Shown here one piece after another: positions 1 to 12,442 of a stretch of 64,000 bases of DNA; the stretch's first letter is position 1; the number at the start of each line of letters is the position of its first letter. This stretch comes from Phallusia mammillata. Its lineage: Eukaryota > Chordata > Ascidiacea > Phlebobranchia > Ascidiidae. A program made the position numbers and the translations under genes. The DNA lies in the NCBI GenBank assembly GCA_003260075.1, contig QLIY01000056.1, positions 118,120-182,119 of the forward strand. Reading direction: 5' to 3'. The notes under the pieces are model-generated. The model did not search any database. It was given only the letters and a program-made list of their open reading frames with translations, and was not told the DNA's origin.

Positions 1-3000
1 CCAACTTCGCCTAAAGAAGCAGCGAAACCTTCCACCTTGGAACAATCCGACTCCAAGAAACTTCCAGAACAAAATGGAACAAACAGTAAGTATAGAACGA
101 AATCTACATTGTAAATTTTCCGATCGCATTTATTCGTTACTTCTAAAACCCCAGCAAGAATGCAGTGGTCGGATTTAGCCGGATCGCACTGGTTCTATAG
201 AACCGTCTCACGAAATTTTATGAGATCAGCGAACCAGTTAGCATTACTGGTAGCTGTATATGACTTTTTGTAACAGAACCGGTTGAAAAATATGACTCTT
301 GTGATAGAACCGGCTGACAAAAAATTTAAATCCCACCACTGGTAATATGTGCTATTAAAGTTTGAAACAACTTTAACGTATCAAAATTTAATCCAATTCT
401 TACCATTCAAGTAGGTTTTGTAGCTTGGTGCTTGGAAGGGTTACATAAGTTTATAAAAAGCTGACAAGAGGTCACTACAGGTCAACCTCGATTAGTTTTG
501 CGTTTAGTTATTTATGACCAAAACATCCATCGTCATAAAACAGTTAACCTCTCGATTGTGACGTCATATAAATGCGTTCTGACGTCATCCATATAGACAA
601 CACTTTGGGCCCATCCCTAAAAGCAATTGTGACTTGTTTACAGTAAAATTAATTATACCAACTTCCTGCATAGCATGTGAAGCTATGCAAAAAGCAGCTG
701 CATATCACTGAGTTGTTTATGGGCCTGTCAAGGAAGCTTTCTACGTCACCTGCTGTGCTGACGTCATAGACATTACAACACACGTTTTTTTATCAATGGC
801 GAACCTGTTTATGGCTGTGTTGAAGTAGTACGTGATGCCAAAGTTCATAATCAGACCTTACTCTAAAACTGACACAATGGCATTTTTTGCCCTTTATGGT
901 TATTGCCACAACAGCAAATATGCGGGTTTGGTTGGAATCCGTGTTTTTCAACTCTCAGAGGCAAATACATGACTTAATGTACAAGAACTTGCATAATAGC
1001 AAAACGTGTGTTGGAAAATACCGTCAGCAGTACATTAGCAAAACCTTATTCAATATGAAACTTAGGTCAGCGCGTTGTGTTAAACACAGTTTATGTGTTG
1101 AAACAGAACCTCAAGATGCTGAATCATCAGACGGAAAAGCTGAGTCATGCGGCCGATTTAGCCCGAGAACACGACGCCTTCTCAACGCATTAGAGGGAAA
1201 TTCGCCACAAAATAAGCCAAGTAAACCAGCACCTCCGAAAACCTCACCAAGGTAAGTTTAACGCAACGAACAAAAATGACATACAAAGTTTCTCTCTTTG
1301 ATTGTTGACTTTCTTAATAAATTGTTTGTGACATAAAAGTTTTAAAGGGTTGGATATATCTGAGACGATGACGTAATACTCTGCCTGACTTATCTGTGAC
1401 GTCATGCAAAGGTCAAATTGATGTCAACTGTGTAGTTGTTAAACAGCGATCCCTTAATTTTGCCAGATTAATAAAGCTGCCCTGTCTTAAATTTCCTAAA
1501 TTTAAATTGGAACAAATGTTGGGGAAAATTCAAACATAGGAAAATACTTCTCATATCAGCAAAAGTGACAACTAAACTGTCCTATTTTTACTTTTCCACC
1601 TTATCTGACGTCAAGGAACAAACAACTAAAGTTGGTCCGAAAAACAAGCGATAATATTGACTCTCCCAATTCGTGTTTTACAAACTAAGCAAGCATCCTT
1701 GCAGTCAACAACCCTCTATCATCCAACAATATTTACTTTCAAAGGTCGTCGTCCTTACTTCAAGGCCTCACGTATAACAGACACGACTTGTATCTGCGTT
1801 CGTACGGTCTTATCGCTTCGCCAGAAGAAGACACAGAAGAACAAGTCATATCCCCTGCCTCTCCGCCTAGTGCTCCTCCGTAAGTTGTACAAATACATCA
1901 CCAGTGGCAAAAGATATGGTATATTACAACTAGAGAATTTAGTGATGTATCGAATCGGCTAAATTTTGATTCGGCCGAAACCGAATATTCGGCGGTTTTC
2001 ATTTATGACGTCACGCGAAGTCGTACGCTACGCGTTTGACGTGAAAAAATGTTTATCTACCAGGCAGCCAGTGCAAAATAGTTGTGTTTCGTCCTTATTT
2101 CAGTTCTGTGGGGTTTAAAATTGCCTTAAGCATGATTGGCAACCTGCCAATGAATTACTAATTTTTTTGACTACCGTGGGAAAAACGATAATGTGTTGAA
2201 AAAGATAAACATTGACGCAATTTTCGTTATGTTTGGGCTTTTGAAAGATTGCATGGACCTTAATAAGCAGAAAAGACACGTTTAACGCTTTAAATTTGTG
2301 TTCGTAAAAGATTCGGTTTCGGCCGAATCGCAACAAATTATTCGGCCGAAACCGAATCTTTGCAAAAATGATCGATTCGGCCGAATAAATTCGGCAAACC
2401 GAATATTCGGTACATCTCTAAGAGATGTCATTAACAACATCGCAGTTTTGTAACCTAATTGGGCGGCTAAATTTAAAACAGGTTTTCCACTTAAACAAAT
2501 CTTGTAGGTTTCGTTATGGGATTCAATCTACTGCTGGTATAGGCCCTTAAAATGAACGATTTAAAAAAATTACCGATTTTGTAATGCAAAAGCAGATGTA
2601 TTTTAGATATTGAGGATGTGACCTTTATGCAATGACACTTTTTCCCTAAATCAACGTTTTTATGGGCCCCTTTCCTTTTACTTGCAAAAACTATCACGTC
2701 AGTAGGGCAAATGATGTATTTAGTGCATCGGTAAATAGCATGTAGAATATATAAAATGATAATATATAGGAAATCGACCATTCTAGTTTTCTCAACTTTT
2801 ATTCAACCTAAAACAATATGAAATATGTTTCCAATTTTTCGTAGTTGAATTGAAATACTTGCAACCAATAACGACAAAAACAAATTAAACAAAACAGCAC
2901 AAATTAAAATGTTGGAGTTTTTGCTGTAAAGTACAGTAATATATTGGGTAGACGAAACGTAAGAATAAACTCTGTATTTAAAAATTTACAGAAAAGAAGA

Positions 3001-6000
3001 ACCTCCTGCTTTGGCACCTCAAGTCTTCGAAACGGCACACGGGGTAAAATACAGTTCAGTGGGAAGCTCCCTTGCCCCATACTACTGGGGCGGCCGATTC
3101 CTCAAAAGCCCCTCGGCGATGGGTGAACCCTTTGAGGCACGTGACACTGTGCCTACGTCATCAGTGTGGCACCCCTCCCAGACCTCCCACACCAGCAAAA
3201 GGGCATCTATAGACGCCGATGAAATTCCCGGCAAGTTTGTGGCCAGTAGGCCCGTGCCGAGCTTTTCAACTCCTGCAAAAACGATTCAAAGCGGTAAAGA
3301 TGGACAAGCGCTGAAAAAACTAGACACCAAGCTTACTCCGCAGCCTCCGCCACCGCAAAGTGTGCGTTCCTCAGCGGCATCGGCGACCTGGCAAAAACAG
3401 CGACTAAAGCGAATGAACTCGAAGCCATTGCAGGACTCTGGGCCTGGTCAAAACACTATAGGAACAGACAGTCGGTCAATAACTGGAGTTAACGAGCTAC
3501 CATCAACGCTTTCAAGTCCTCGCCGTCCTTTGCGGGAGGTTTCAAGCAAGTCAGGCCTTAGAATGGTAAGAACCACAGGTGTTTTTATTACTGCTTCAAG
3601 CTGTGCTGTTTTTAAGGGACTCCCGCGTTTAGCGTCTGTGTGCGACGTCATAGCGTTATGTTGTCACAACCGAAGGCTCTTGTGATGAGCGTGGCGTCTT
3701 AAGCCACGTTGGTTGGGTAAACATTGAGTATAAACCTGGCATGTGGTAATGCTTATACTGATGATTCAGGGTATGTGCCATGGTAATTTTGCGGTGGTAA
3801 ATATGACGTGTTGGTATAGCTAATCTCAATGCTGTATATGGAAATTCTTCAACCTTCATTTTTCGTTTAACCCTCAGCAGCTTTCATAATGTTTCATCTA
3901 GTGATGTACCGAATCGGCAAAGAATAAATTCGGCCGAATTAACCAAGTCATTTGTGACGTCACTCGAAGTCGTACGCTACGCTTTGAACATGAAAAAAAT
4001 ACGTTTACTACCATGCAAACAGTGGTGTTTCTACAGTAGAATAGTTATGTTGCCGTTTGATCATATTCTGTTGGTTTTCGAGTTGCCTTGGCCGTCGTTG
4101 CCAGCCTGCAATCAAATATTTGATACGTCACTAGTTTTAACGTTGCACAGCTGTTTTCCCAGCTTGGTGATTGTTTTAGTAAAGTGGTTTACAAACTTTA
4201 TTTTGTCTATATATGAAGCTGTATATTTTTGTTTGAACAGAAAGAGTCTCCTCATGGTAAAGTTGAATCAATGTCGAGACAAGAAGCTCGAGAAGTAGTG
4301 GATCTCATCAATAAAGCCATGGACGCGAGTATTTTAAGAACATTTGTTCGAAGTCCTGTTAAAGATGGACAGAGAGGTAATTAACAGCAAATTTTGACTT
4401 GAGAAATGGTTACCAATCTGTTCAGTAGTCTGAAAACATAGTTATACTAAACAAACAAATCAAGTTCATCACGTTTGTAAAGAAAATCGTCTGGGTCAAT
4501 TTCTACATGACATGTGTTACAGGTAACAGTGGACAAAGCTCTGGACGTCACCGCACAACCTTACAACATCATGGCATAGATGGTGGAAGGTCTATGCTCA
4601 AGGTGAACCTATTTGACTTTTCTCACTTAATAAAATTTAAATATAAAATATGCCATTATCAACTACAATCAAACACAAATTACTTGTGCAGTAGTTGTAC
4701 CATAATAGGCGGAGACTAGTTAGGTCACTATAAATTTGCGTGGTGATGAGCTATACACAGAATTGTTAATGTTGTGATAATTACCAAATGCTTTATACCA
4801 TTCTCACAATTTGCATCATACCCACCATACCAAACTTGCTTAACGAAAACAAACATTAACTCTCATATAGAAACACAGTAAATTAATGTTTTTCCAGTAC
4901 ATCATTTTAGCAGTATCATCTGGTGTTAAACATACCGATAATTTTCCAGTCTTCCCATGGAAACCATACATCAAATTCAAACCTCCCGCCAGCTCTGGGT
5001 GGTGCTAGCAGTCGAGGTCCTACGATTCTTCCCCCTGTGAAACAACGCAGCAAAAAGAAAAGGTGTTTTCACTGTGCCAAGCGCACTGGCCTCGCTTCCA
5101 GCTACATTTGCAGGTGTGTGATCGATTGGCTGTTTTTTTTTTGTTATTTTCCATTTTTCTTCGTGCTTAGACAGTCGCGAGTCCACTGCTTAAAACGTGG
5201 TTTTCAAATTGGGATTTTTCGGTTATACCTTCTGTAAAGAGAAGTTCCAAAAAATACAAATCAATGTGCCGGCAATGATAAGTTGGCTACAGACAGTACA
5301 GCATCTTTCAACCTATATGGTCTCATTAGTACAATGAAACCAGTACCTTTGTGGTTTTATGCCCAGTTGTGGCACTGACAAGATGTCCTTCAACCTAAGC
5401 CCTAACGAACTGGAGCGCTGTAGCCTGGTTATACTACCCTGTACGGCCAATGTCTTGTCACCAGCTGCACTGATGAGACTTTGTAGGTCGAAACGAAGTG
5501 CACTGTTTGCAGCTGTGATGAAAATAGCTTTCAATTTTTTTTTCTTACGTAACTAACCCCCCTGGCTAGTTTAACTGCTTCCATAACTTATTGGATTCTA
5601 TTTGAATAAGAACTGAGGATGCCATTCATCGGCGAAACCGATTTTTATTGCATAACAAAAAGCACAGACTGATTTTAAGTGTTAGAAAAGCTCCAGTTTA
5701 GTGTATATTAGTGGTTCTCAAACTCGGTTTTCGGGGCCGCATGCGGCTCCCAACTAGGGGGGGGGGCATATAGAAACACAGTAAATTAATGTTTTTCCTG
5801 TACACCAGTTTAGCGGTGTCATATAATGTTAAACGTACTGATAATTTTGCAGTCTTCCCATGGAAACCATGCATCCAATTCCACCCTCCCGCCACCACTG
5901 GGTGGTGCTAGTAGTCGAGGCCCTACGATTCTTCCCCCTGTGAAACAACGCAGCAAAAAGAAAAGGTGTTTTCACTGTGCCAAGCGCACTGGCCTCGCTT

Positions 6001-7062
6001 CCAGCTACATTTGCAGGTGTGTGACACTTTATTAGCTTTCTGCTTTGTTTTCCATGTAGGATTCTTCGATTTTACGTTATGTGAAAATATATTTACAATA
6101 TAGAAAGCAATGGGGCGGTACTATGATAAGTTAGCTGCAGACAGTACGCACTGTTTCAACCCACATGGACTCGTTAGTGCAATGAATCCAGTTCTTTTGT
6201 GGTTTTATGCTCATTTGTGGCACCGACAAGATGCTCTTCAACCTGTAGCTGTACGCCCCAACAAACTAGAGTGCTGTAGCCTGTACGGTTAATGTCTTGT
6301 CACAAGCTGCACTGATGAGACCGTGTAGGTCGAAACGAAGTGCACTGTTTGCAGCTGTGATAAAAATAGCTTTCATTTTTTACGTAACTAACCCGACGTT
6401 TGTCGACGTGTCGATGTCTCACACGAGACACCTTCATCAGAGTAATGACATAAATTTAAAACACAAAGTTGTTATAAAGCAACAAGGGCGGTGAAACACA
6501 CACAAAACGCGGTGCGCACCAATGGTCGAGTGATAACACCTAGCTCAATGGTGCAAAAGCGACCGAAAATTTATCGCTATTAGAACGTCAGTTTTATCGT
6601 GTTGGTGTATTCTCATTTATGTTTATTTTAGGTGTGGAAACAACTTCTGCGCTACTCATCGCTACGCGGAAACACACGACTGCACTTACGACTACAAAAC
6701 TGGGGGGGGGGTATCCACAACTGGAATTCTGTATTGAGCGCAAGTCGGTTCAGGACGATTTCTGTGTAAGGACAATTTAAAAACTTCGAATGCTTATGGT
6801 GGTGTATGTGTTAAGCCAATATTCTCATGTGTATGTCTCAGGTGTGGAAACAACTTCTGCGCCACTCATCGCTACGCGGAAACACACGACTGCACTTACG
6901 ACTACAAAACTGGGGGGGGGGCCCATGCGTGGCTATATGTTGGGAGTAGCTGTACCCCCATATATAAAACAGGTGCAGAAACCCTAGGGGGGGGGGGCAG
7001 GAAGAAAATTATTAGAGGAGGCAAACCCGCTCGTTAGCGCCCCCAAGCTTCCAAAAATCTAA
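1..7062 (+). CDS. ZFAND4: ZFAND4-like AN1 zinc-finger protein, 3' part
   Basis: Exons read at 1-85, about 1071-1251, 1745-1879, 2992-3565, 4241-4376, 4523-4602, 4950-5113, 6632-6701 and 6998-7062. Splice phases agree from exon to exon; the start of the second exon is chosen on phase alone. The product is a Ser/Pro/Lys-rich linker followed by an AN1 zinc finger: [23 protein letters not shown], then [16 protein letters not shown]. It ends [21 protein letters not shown], very close to the C-terminus of vertebrate ZFAND4 (ANUBL1). That family also has an N-terminal ubiquitin-like domain, which would lie before base 1. Its role is poorly known, with links to ubiquitin and proteasome biology. The last part is scrambled by three G runs: the 4950-5113 exon recurs at 5853-6016, the zinc-finger exon recurs at 6842-6911, and the final 21 codons sit after a third G run. 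Joining 6701 to 6998 restores a single reading frame. [Confidence was missing in the original; 0.5 is a placeholder.]. Confidence 0.5.
163..341. mobile_element. hAT-type MITE, family A
   Basis: Element of about 180 bp with terminal inverted repeats CAGTGGTCGGATT and AATCCCACCACTG. Its body is shared with a second copy at 9429-9587 (paired phrases such as TAGAACCGTCTCA and AACAGAACCGG). It lies in the first ZFAND4 intron of the window. No open reading frame, so it is non-autonomous. Confidence 0.7.
1940..2420. mobile_element. hAT-like MITE, family B (TAGTGATGTA ends)
   Basis: The left end reads TAGTGATGTATCGAATCGG and the right end is the inverse of TAGAGATGTACCGAATATT. Several internal ATTCGGCCGAA palindromes lie near both ends. 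The flanking 8-mers are agagaatt and agagatgt, which agree at five positions, so any target duplication is eroded. It sits in a ZFAND4 intron. A related fragment begins at 3899. Confidence 0.7.
3899..4180. mobile_element. Truncated family B MITE
   Basis: Starts TAGTGATGTACCGAATCGG and shares the internal stretch around GTCGTACGCTACGC with the 1940 copy. The right terminal repeat was not found, so the end is approximate. It lies in the ZFAND4 intron just before the 4241 exon. Confidence 0.55.
5270..5530. mobile_element. MITE family D (CTGCAGACAGTGCACACTG ends)
   Basis: Carries the family D hallmark phrases: gataagttggctacagacag at the left, and near the right gtaggtcgaaacgaagtgca, then ctgtttgcagctgtga. 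The two ends are inverted copies of each other. The allelic copy is at about 6117-6365. Further copies are at 47180, 51578 and 62890. It is non-coding. Confidence 0.6.
5767..6400 (+). repeat. Second allelic copy of a ZFAND4 exon and its flanks
   Basis: After the G run at 5757-5766 the sequence restarts with CATATAGAAACACAG, which also occurs at about 4866. It then repeats the upstream intron, the exon (5853-6016) and the following MITE, with SNPs and indels. The two exon copies differ by only a few amino acids (HTSNSN versus HASNST). I read this as the other haplotype left in the assembly, not as a real exon duplication. Confidence 0.7.
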
Positions 7063-7867
7063 CCAGTTTCACACAGAAAACCATTAACACATCCTTTGTT
7101 GCATTTATGTTGTTTGAAAGTTCCTTTCGTATCCATTGAATTGTTTTGTTGTTTTCAGTATTGTTTTTGTTAAATTTTCTCGCGATTCGGGCTAAGCGCT
7201 ACAAACTGGGCACTGCCAAAGACCCATAAACGTTTTTTTGGGGGGGGGGTTTCAGTTTCGCTGGGCGCTAAATTTCTATGTTCCAATTTTTTTTTTCTAT
7301 GTTGCCACATATAAGGAAAATTTACAATGGGGGTCTTTCAGCCTGCAGCGAGAATAATATGTTTGCATTTTTCTATGTTAAACACAAAGATCTAAATATG
7401 GTGAACTACAGCGCCTACGTACTGTGATGTTATACGTGCGTGTGTTTTGACGATTTTCAAGTGTTCTTTGGCCTTTTGTTTCTTTAGCATCTTCTATATC
7501 TGACACACTGTGAGTTAAAAGCTTAGAATAGATCACCACGACCGAATAGTGTTTCAGTTTATTGCTTGTGGACATAGTGATTTCAAAGAGGAATCCAGCA
7601 TATATCAATCCCAGCAACAGGGTTGAGCGAAAGAGGACGCTACCTTCTTTTGGATAATTGGCGACGTAACTTGACCAAAGCAGTGTCATGAACCAGGTCT
7701 CCGTTTCTTTGGCTACAAGAACACAGGAACACATTAGCACTTGAATTAAGTGAAAAAAAGCTGGCCAATAGTTCTGTGGAACTGCACGTGTTACGTAAGG
7801 AAAAGTTCCGTTCCGAGTATTGTCAAAACATTTTGCCTGACAACCGTATTTTCTGCTGGGACATTTT

Positions 7868-7945
7868 TGTCAAGATGCGGAGTGGTTAGCGCAACCGCAT
7901 TGTATTCATTAGGTCGTGGGTTCTAATCCCATCTCGCCCATTAGT
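7868..7945 (+). mobile_element. tRNA-derived SINE head
   Basis: Contains a box A-like stretch (agtggttagcgcaaccgc) and a box B-like stretch (ggttctaatcc) at tRNA spacing, followed by SINE-like sequence. The acceptor stem does not pair as in a functional tRNA, so I call it a SINE and not a tRNA gene. Confidence 0.55.
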
Positions 7946-7993
7946 GTTTTCTCCAGAAACTGAAGCAGCATTGCTTTAACCATTAAGCTAGAG

Positions 7994-8482
7994 CAGTGGT
8001 TCTCAACAGCTTTTTAGGTGGTGCGTGAGTAGCTTTCTGCCATACTTAATTAAAGTCAGATCAAAAATTGCAACTCAACTGGCCCAACTGACCCTGGTTT
8101 TGGGTAAAACTTGTGTCTCGGACATTCTTTTGGAATTGCTAAATCAAGTTAGGTTATGCTCTGCGTGCTACTGGTAATATTTAATCCAGTACTACGGGGG
8201 GGGGGGTCAAGTTAGGTTAGGTTATGCTCTGCGTGCTACTGGTAATATTTAATCCAGTACTACCTGTTTCATAGTCGGGTCGTTGGCGACTAAACCGGCT
8301 CACCACACTACACTTCTGTAGTATGGAGGGTGGCTAGCAACCCGTTTAGGACCAAAAATAAGACCTAATCAAGGGCGGATGAGCTTAAAATGCCAACGGC
8401 CAGCTAGATATAGATGATGTCTAAGCGATGATAGAAAAAGTCTTCAGGTGGTAAGCGATTAATAGAAGGTTGAGAACCACTG
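7994..8482. mobile_element. hAT-type MITE, family C (CAGTGGTTCTCAAC ends)
   Basis: Terminal inverted repeats CAGTGGTTCTCAAC and GTTGAGAACCACTG. The flanking 8-mers agctagag and aactagag agree at seven of eight positions, as expected for hAT insertion. The element is interrupted by the G run at 8196-8206, which duplicates about 75 bases of it. Confidence 0.75.
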
Positions 8483-8935
8483 AACTAGAGGAAGCAGATG
8501 AGCAGGGGGGGGGGAAAAAATAAGACCTAATCAGGGCGGATGAGCTTAAAATGCCAACGGCCAGCTAGATATAGATGGTGTCTAAGCGATGATAGAAAAA
8601 GTCTCCAGGTGGAAGTGATTAATAGAAGGTTGAGAACCACTGAACTAGAGGAAGCAGATGAGCATAACACATTCAGGTGATGTCTGCCCATCGACCATAA
8701 AGATTTACAAAGCAAAATTATGGTCATGGCATTTTATTAAAATTTTTGTGACAAAACATATTGTGGATGACAGCCTGGCAGGCGACCATCATAAGCTTTG
8801 CCCCAAACGCAAAAGCAAATAAACAACTTTGACAAGTTAATTTACCTTGGATACAGAGACATCCGCCTTTCTTGATGACCTAAAAATAGCTTTTTTATTT
8901 TCAGAAAAAAGGCGAACAGATAACCGGAAATCAGC

Positions 8936-11900
8936 TTACTTTTCTTCCTGTAGTGGTTTCCTCTTGTTTCTATGATGGGGAAATGTGGGCATCATGTCCG
9001 GGTCACAAGCTAAAAAATTAAAGACATATTAAATATTTAAAATTAAATACCGAGAAAAATCAGAAAAAAACTTCGCCCTTTAATGCCATGATGAGACAAA
9101 ATTTATGACCCAGGATATGCTGCAATTAACAGCTTTTAGTACAAAACAAACAACATCTTGTCCTACATTCCTACAATTGCCTGACAGTAATTCAGTAGGA
9201 CTCACGTAAAGGCATCTCCTTGAAGTATGAAGTGTCAAGGGACTCTTTGGCAGTGGTTCTTTTATCAGGATTGTACATAAGCAGAAGATTGAGAAGCCTC
9301 ATCCCTGCATCAGACAGCCACGGAAAGCGATGTTTAAGGTTGTTGTATGGTTGCTTGCGCAGATAAATACTCTTGATTGCTGGCAGTTGCGAGTATCCCT
9401 TTGTAAAGTAATGCATATGTATCATCAACAGTGGTGGGATTCAGCCGGTTCTGTAGAACCGTCTCATGAAACTTTTTGAGATCAGCGAACCGGCTAGCAT
9501 TACTGGTTACTGTCAATGGACTTTTTGTAACAGAACCAGCTGTGACTTCTGTAAACCGGCTGATAAAAAATTTTAATCCCACCACTAGTCATCAACAATT
9601 ATTGCTCTTTCAGCAGATTTTTATTGTCTAGTGTTTCGAGGTCTTATATGAGACACTTTCATCATACAAACTTCACAAAAAGCACAAATGCAGTGATAAC
9701 ATACAAAAATAGTAATATCAAGCTTGTGTGTATGTTATATTGGGATGCATGAAAGTTTGAATTTCAATCCTTGCTCCAAAGCTTTCTGAACTTAGGGGTC
9801 AAATGTAAAAATGCTCTGACAAGTTAATGTACGTTTCAAAATTTCAAATGTGATAGGCTAAACACATGGCGAAAATGGAAAAGGTTGTAAACTATGATGT
9901 TTGAAATACTTTTACTGCTCAAAATCAGTATTGCAAGTTAAAACAATTATCAAACTCACTGGCCAAATAGATTCACTTGGTGATCCCAGCATTTCTATGA
10001 TTAATTCAATCATTTGCATTTCACTCTTGCCAGGAAATAATGGCTTGTGTGCCAACAGTTCTGCCAGGATGCAACCTGTTGCCCACATATCTGAAAAAAA
10101 ATGTGTACACAACTGATAAACATATTACCAATTATTACCAATAGAAAGATTCTACAATAGAGTTTTTTTAGTGTCCATCTTAAGTGTTCAGAAAGTGACT
10201 TTTTTGAAGAAACATGCAATCAATATCACTAAACCACTGTTGGCTGTAGGAATTCAACAAAAAATTCTCAAATTCAATAACACTGCGAGTGTTGGAGACC
10301 CCTGAGTTAAACTGTATAAACACTGTTCATTCTAAGATAAGGTTTTTCTTACCAATGGCAGCATTGTGGGTTTTTGATCCAAACAGTAGTTCTGGCGCTC
10401 GGTACCATAAAGTTACTACACAAGGGGTCATATTTTTTTGTGGTATTCCATGTGTTCTTGCAAGTCCAAAATCAGCTATCTTCAAAATGCCTTTGTCAGT
10501 CATGAGTAGATTTGAAACTTTTAGATCTCTAGTACAAAAATTAAGCACTTTATAAGTTGTAAGCTGAAAAACAACCCTTTAAATTACTGTGAAGGCCATT
10601 TATCACTTTGTTGTTCCATAAGAAATTATTACAACGTGGTCTCACTTGTAAGAAATAAGCCGGCCTCAGTTGGTGTATAAAGATCACAAATAAGGTGCAA
10701 GTTATTTTCTGATAAAGGCAGCTAGCAGAGGAATTACTTGCACATTAAGGCATGTTCCATAAATTAGTACCAACAAAAACAAACAACCTAATAGAAAGTT
10801 ACACTTCTAGATTTGTTATGCACTAAAAAAGAATGTGCAAAAAATTTACTCAAATTGGCTGTACCTGTGAACAATGAAGCTCTCATGCAGGAATGCAAGA
10901 CCTTTGAGAAGTTGAAGAGTGATGCATTTGACCTGAGCCTCAGAAAAGGGAGATGACATGTTGTCGAGTAGATTGGCAAGATCCTGCTCACAATATTCCA
11001 TCACCAGAAAAATACTGCAACAGAAAACAACACCACAGGAATGTGGATTATTGTTGCCTTGGTGATGAATTTCGAAACACTATTTTTATCTCTACAATAT
11101 ACACACAAGCCTAAGGTGAAAACTCAAAGCAAAATTGTATGTATGACATAAGTCTTCTTTTGGGCGAAGAAAAAGAGCAGTGTGCAATGGTGCATTTCAG
11201 GGGAAACACTGGTTTTAGCCAACTATCTTCATACTGAATTAGGTGTAAACTGTATTTAAACCTTAAGATGAAACGTTTTTTTTTTCAAGAATATGTTATA
11301 TATTGAAAACTATTGTGAGAGCTGTAAACCAATTTCCAAGCTTTTAAAAAGATGGACACTGATCATATTTTTGTATGCTCAAACAAATTTTTTGTAGATT
11401 TTTGAATTTTATCTTCACTGTCATACATAATGCCATATTACCTACATTATGGTGATACAAACATCTTCATTGGTGTTCACTTAAATATAACAGGACCTGT
11501 CAAGTCTCTGTCCAACCACCACCTCGTTCAGCTCCACAATATTTTCATGTTTGAGGTTGAGAAGTAAGGTGATTTCACGTAAACTGCTGATTGACATGCC
11601 GTCTTTTTCATTCTCCGTTCTCACTTTCTTTAAAGCTACGATCTGGTCTGATTCTGTGTCTCTAGCCCGGTCTGTAAAAACAAGACATGAAAAAAAGATG
11701 TGTAAAAATTACACATTCAATGCAATTTTCAGTTTAAGTTCATAAATACTACCCAAAGTCAGTCAATCCATACCAATATACGATAAAAATCAAATACATT
11801 TTCTATGACCCATTTGGTACCAATTTTAAAGGTTCTGCATAATACCTTTTTAAAGGTTGAAATTTAATTTGTTTCAAAAACAAGTTCTTTTTGCTAAAAT

Positions 11901-12120
11901 AAGTTTTTTTTACTTACACACAATGCCATATGTTCCTTCTCCAATTCGATTCAGTTTTTCAAATGAAGTGACACTTCTGCATCTGCCCAACTGTCAAAAT
12001 ACATTGTAGTTTCATATATCATAAGGACTAAAATTACTGTTAAACCCAAATTACCCTGTCTTTTTCAGGAATTTTCATCATCTTTCCAGTTGACAATGAG
12101 ACCAGTTCATTATCTTCCAT
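8936..12120 (-). CDS. CDK10: Cyclin-dependent kinase 10
   Basis: Eight exons, 5' to 3': 12120-12055, 11990-11918, 11671-11497, 11014-10865, 10528-10353, 10090-9960, 9398-9206 and 9009-8936. All are GT-AG and in phase. They sum to 1038 bases, or 345 residues; the human protein has 360. Visible kinase motifs are the glycine loop GEGTYGIVY, the VAIK-type lysine in [23 protein letters not shown], and [11 protein letters not shown]. The tail is [16 protein letters not shown], as in vertebrate CDK10. CDK10 pairs with cyclin M, phosphorylates ETS2, and affects cell-cycle and cilium control. The helix usually named PISSLRE reads SISSLRE here. The ATG at 12120 gives a short 22-codon first exon (MEDNELVSL...). 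Dysbindin ends 323 bases upstream on the same strand. Confidence 0.95.
9429..9587. mobile_element. hAT-type MITE, family A, in a CDK10 intron
   Basis: Ends CAGTGGTGGGATT and AATCCCACCACTA. The flanking 8-mers atcatcaa and gtcatcaa match at seven of eight positions. It lies only about 30 bases from the acceptor of the exon starting at 9398. Same family as 163-341. Confidence 0.75.
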
Positions 12121-12442
12121 TGTTTTTTACAGTTTTAAACAATTTAACAATCTTTAATCAATGAAAAACATATGGAGAAAGTCTAAACATCAAAAATGAT
12201 CACAGTATTTTGATACAATGAGTTATTGCACAGCAAATACTTAAAAGAACTTGCATAAAAGAAAAATGCACAATGCTGCCAAATCAAACAGTGCAAACTA
12301 AATCACATAACATAGGAATCAATCATAGTACAGTAGTTGAAACATAATTAATAGATCTTTAAAAAAATGGCATATTTGTCATATACTGTAATACATCAGT
12401 ACACTAGAATTTCTTGTTTGCTGGTTTCCAAAAATTTTGAGG

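Larger units (their letters stand above)
7063..8935. other. Intergenic region between ZFAND4 and CDK10
   Basis: No credible gene. The space separates two convergent genes. It holds G-run joins at 7240, 8196 and 8505, a tRNA-SINE head near 7868, and a hAT-type MITE at 7994-8482 with a partial second allele at 8515-8650. ORFs in it lack splice or homology support. Confidence 0.7.

Noticed and set aside
1657..1962. ORF in the frame starting at 1657
   Set aside because: The exon 1745-1879 is used in another frame, which links in phase to its neighbours and gives a Ser/Pro/Glu-rich linker typical of this protein.
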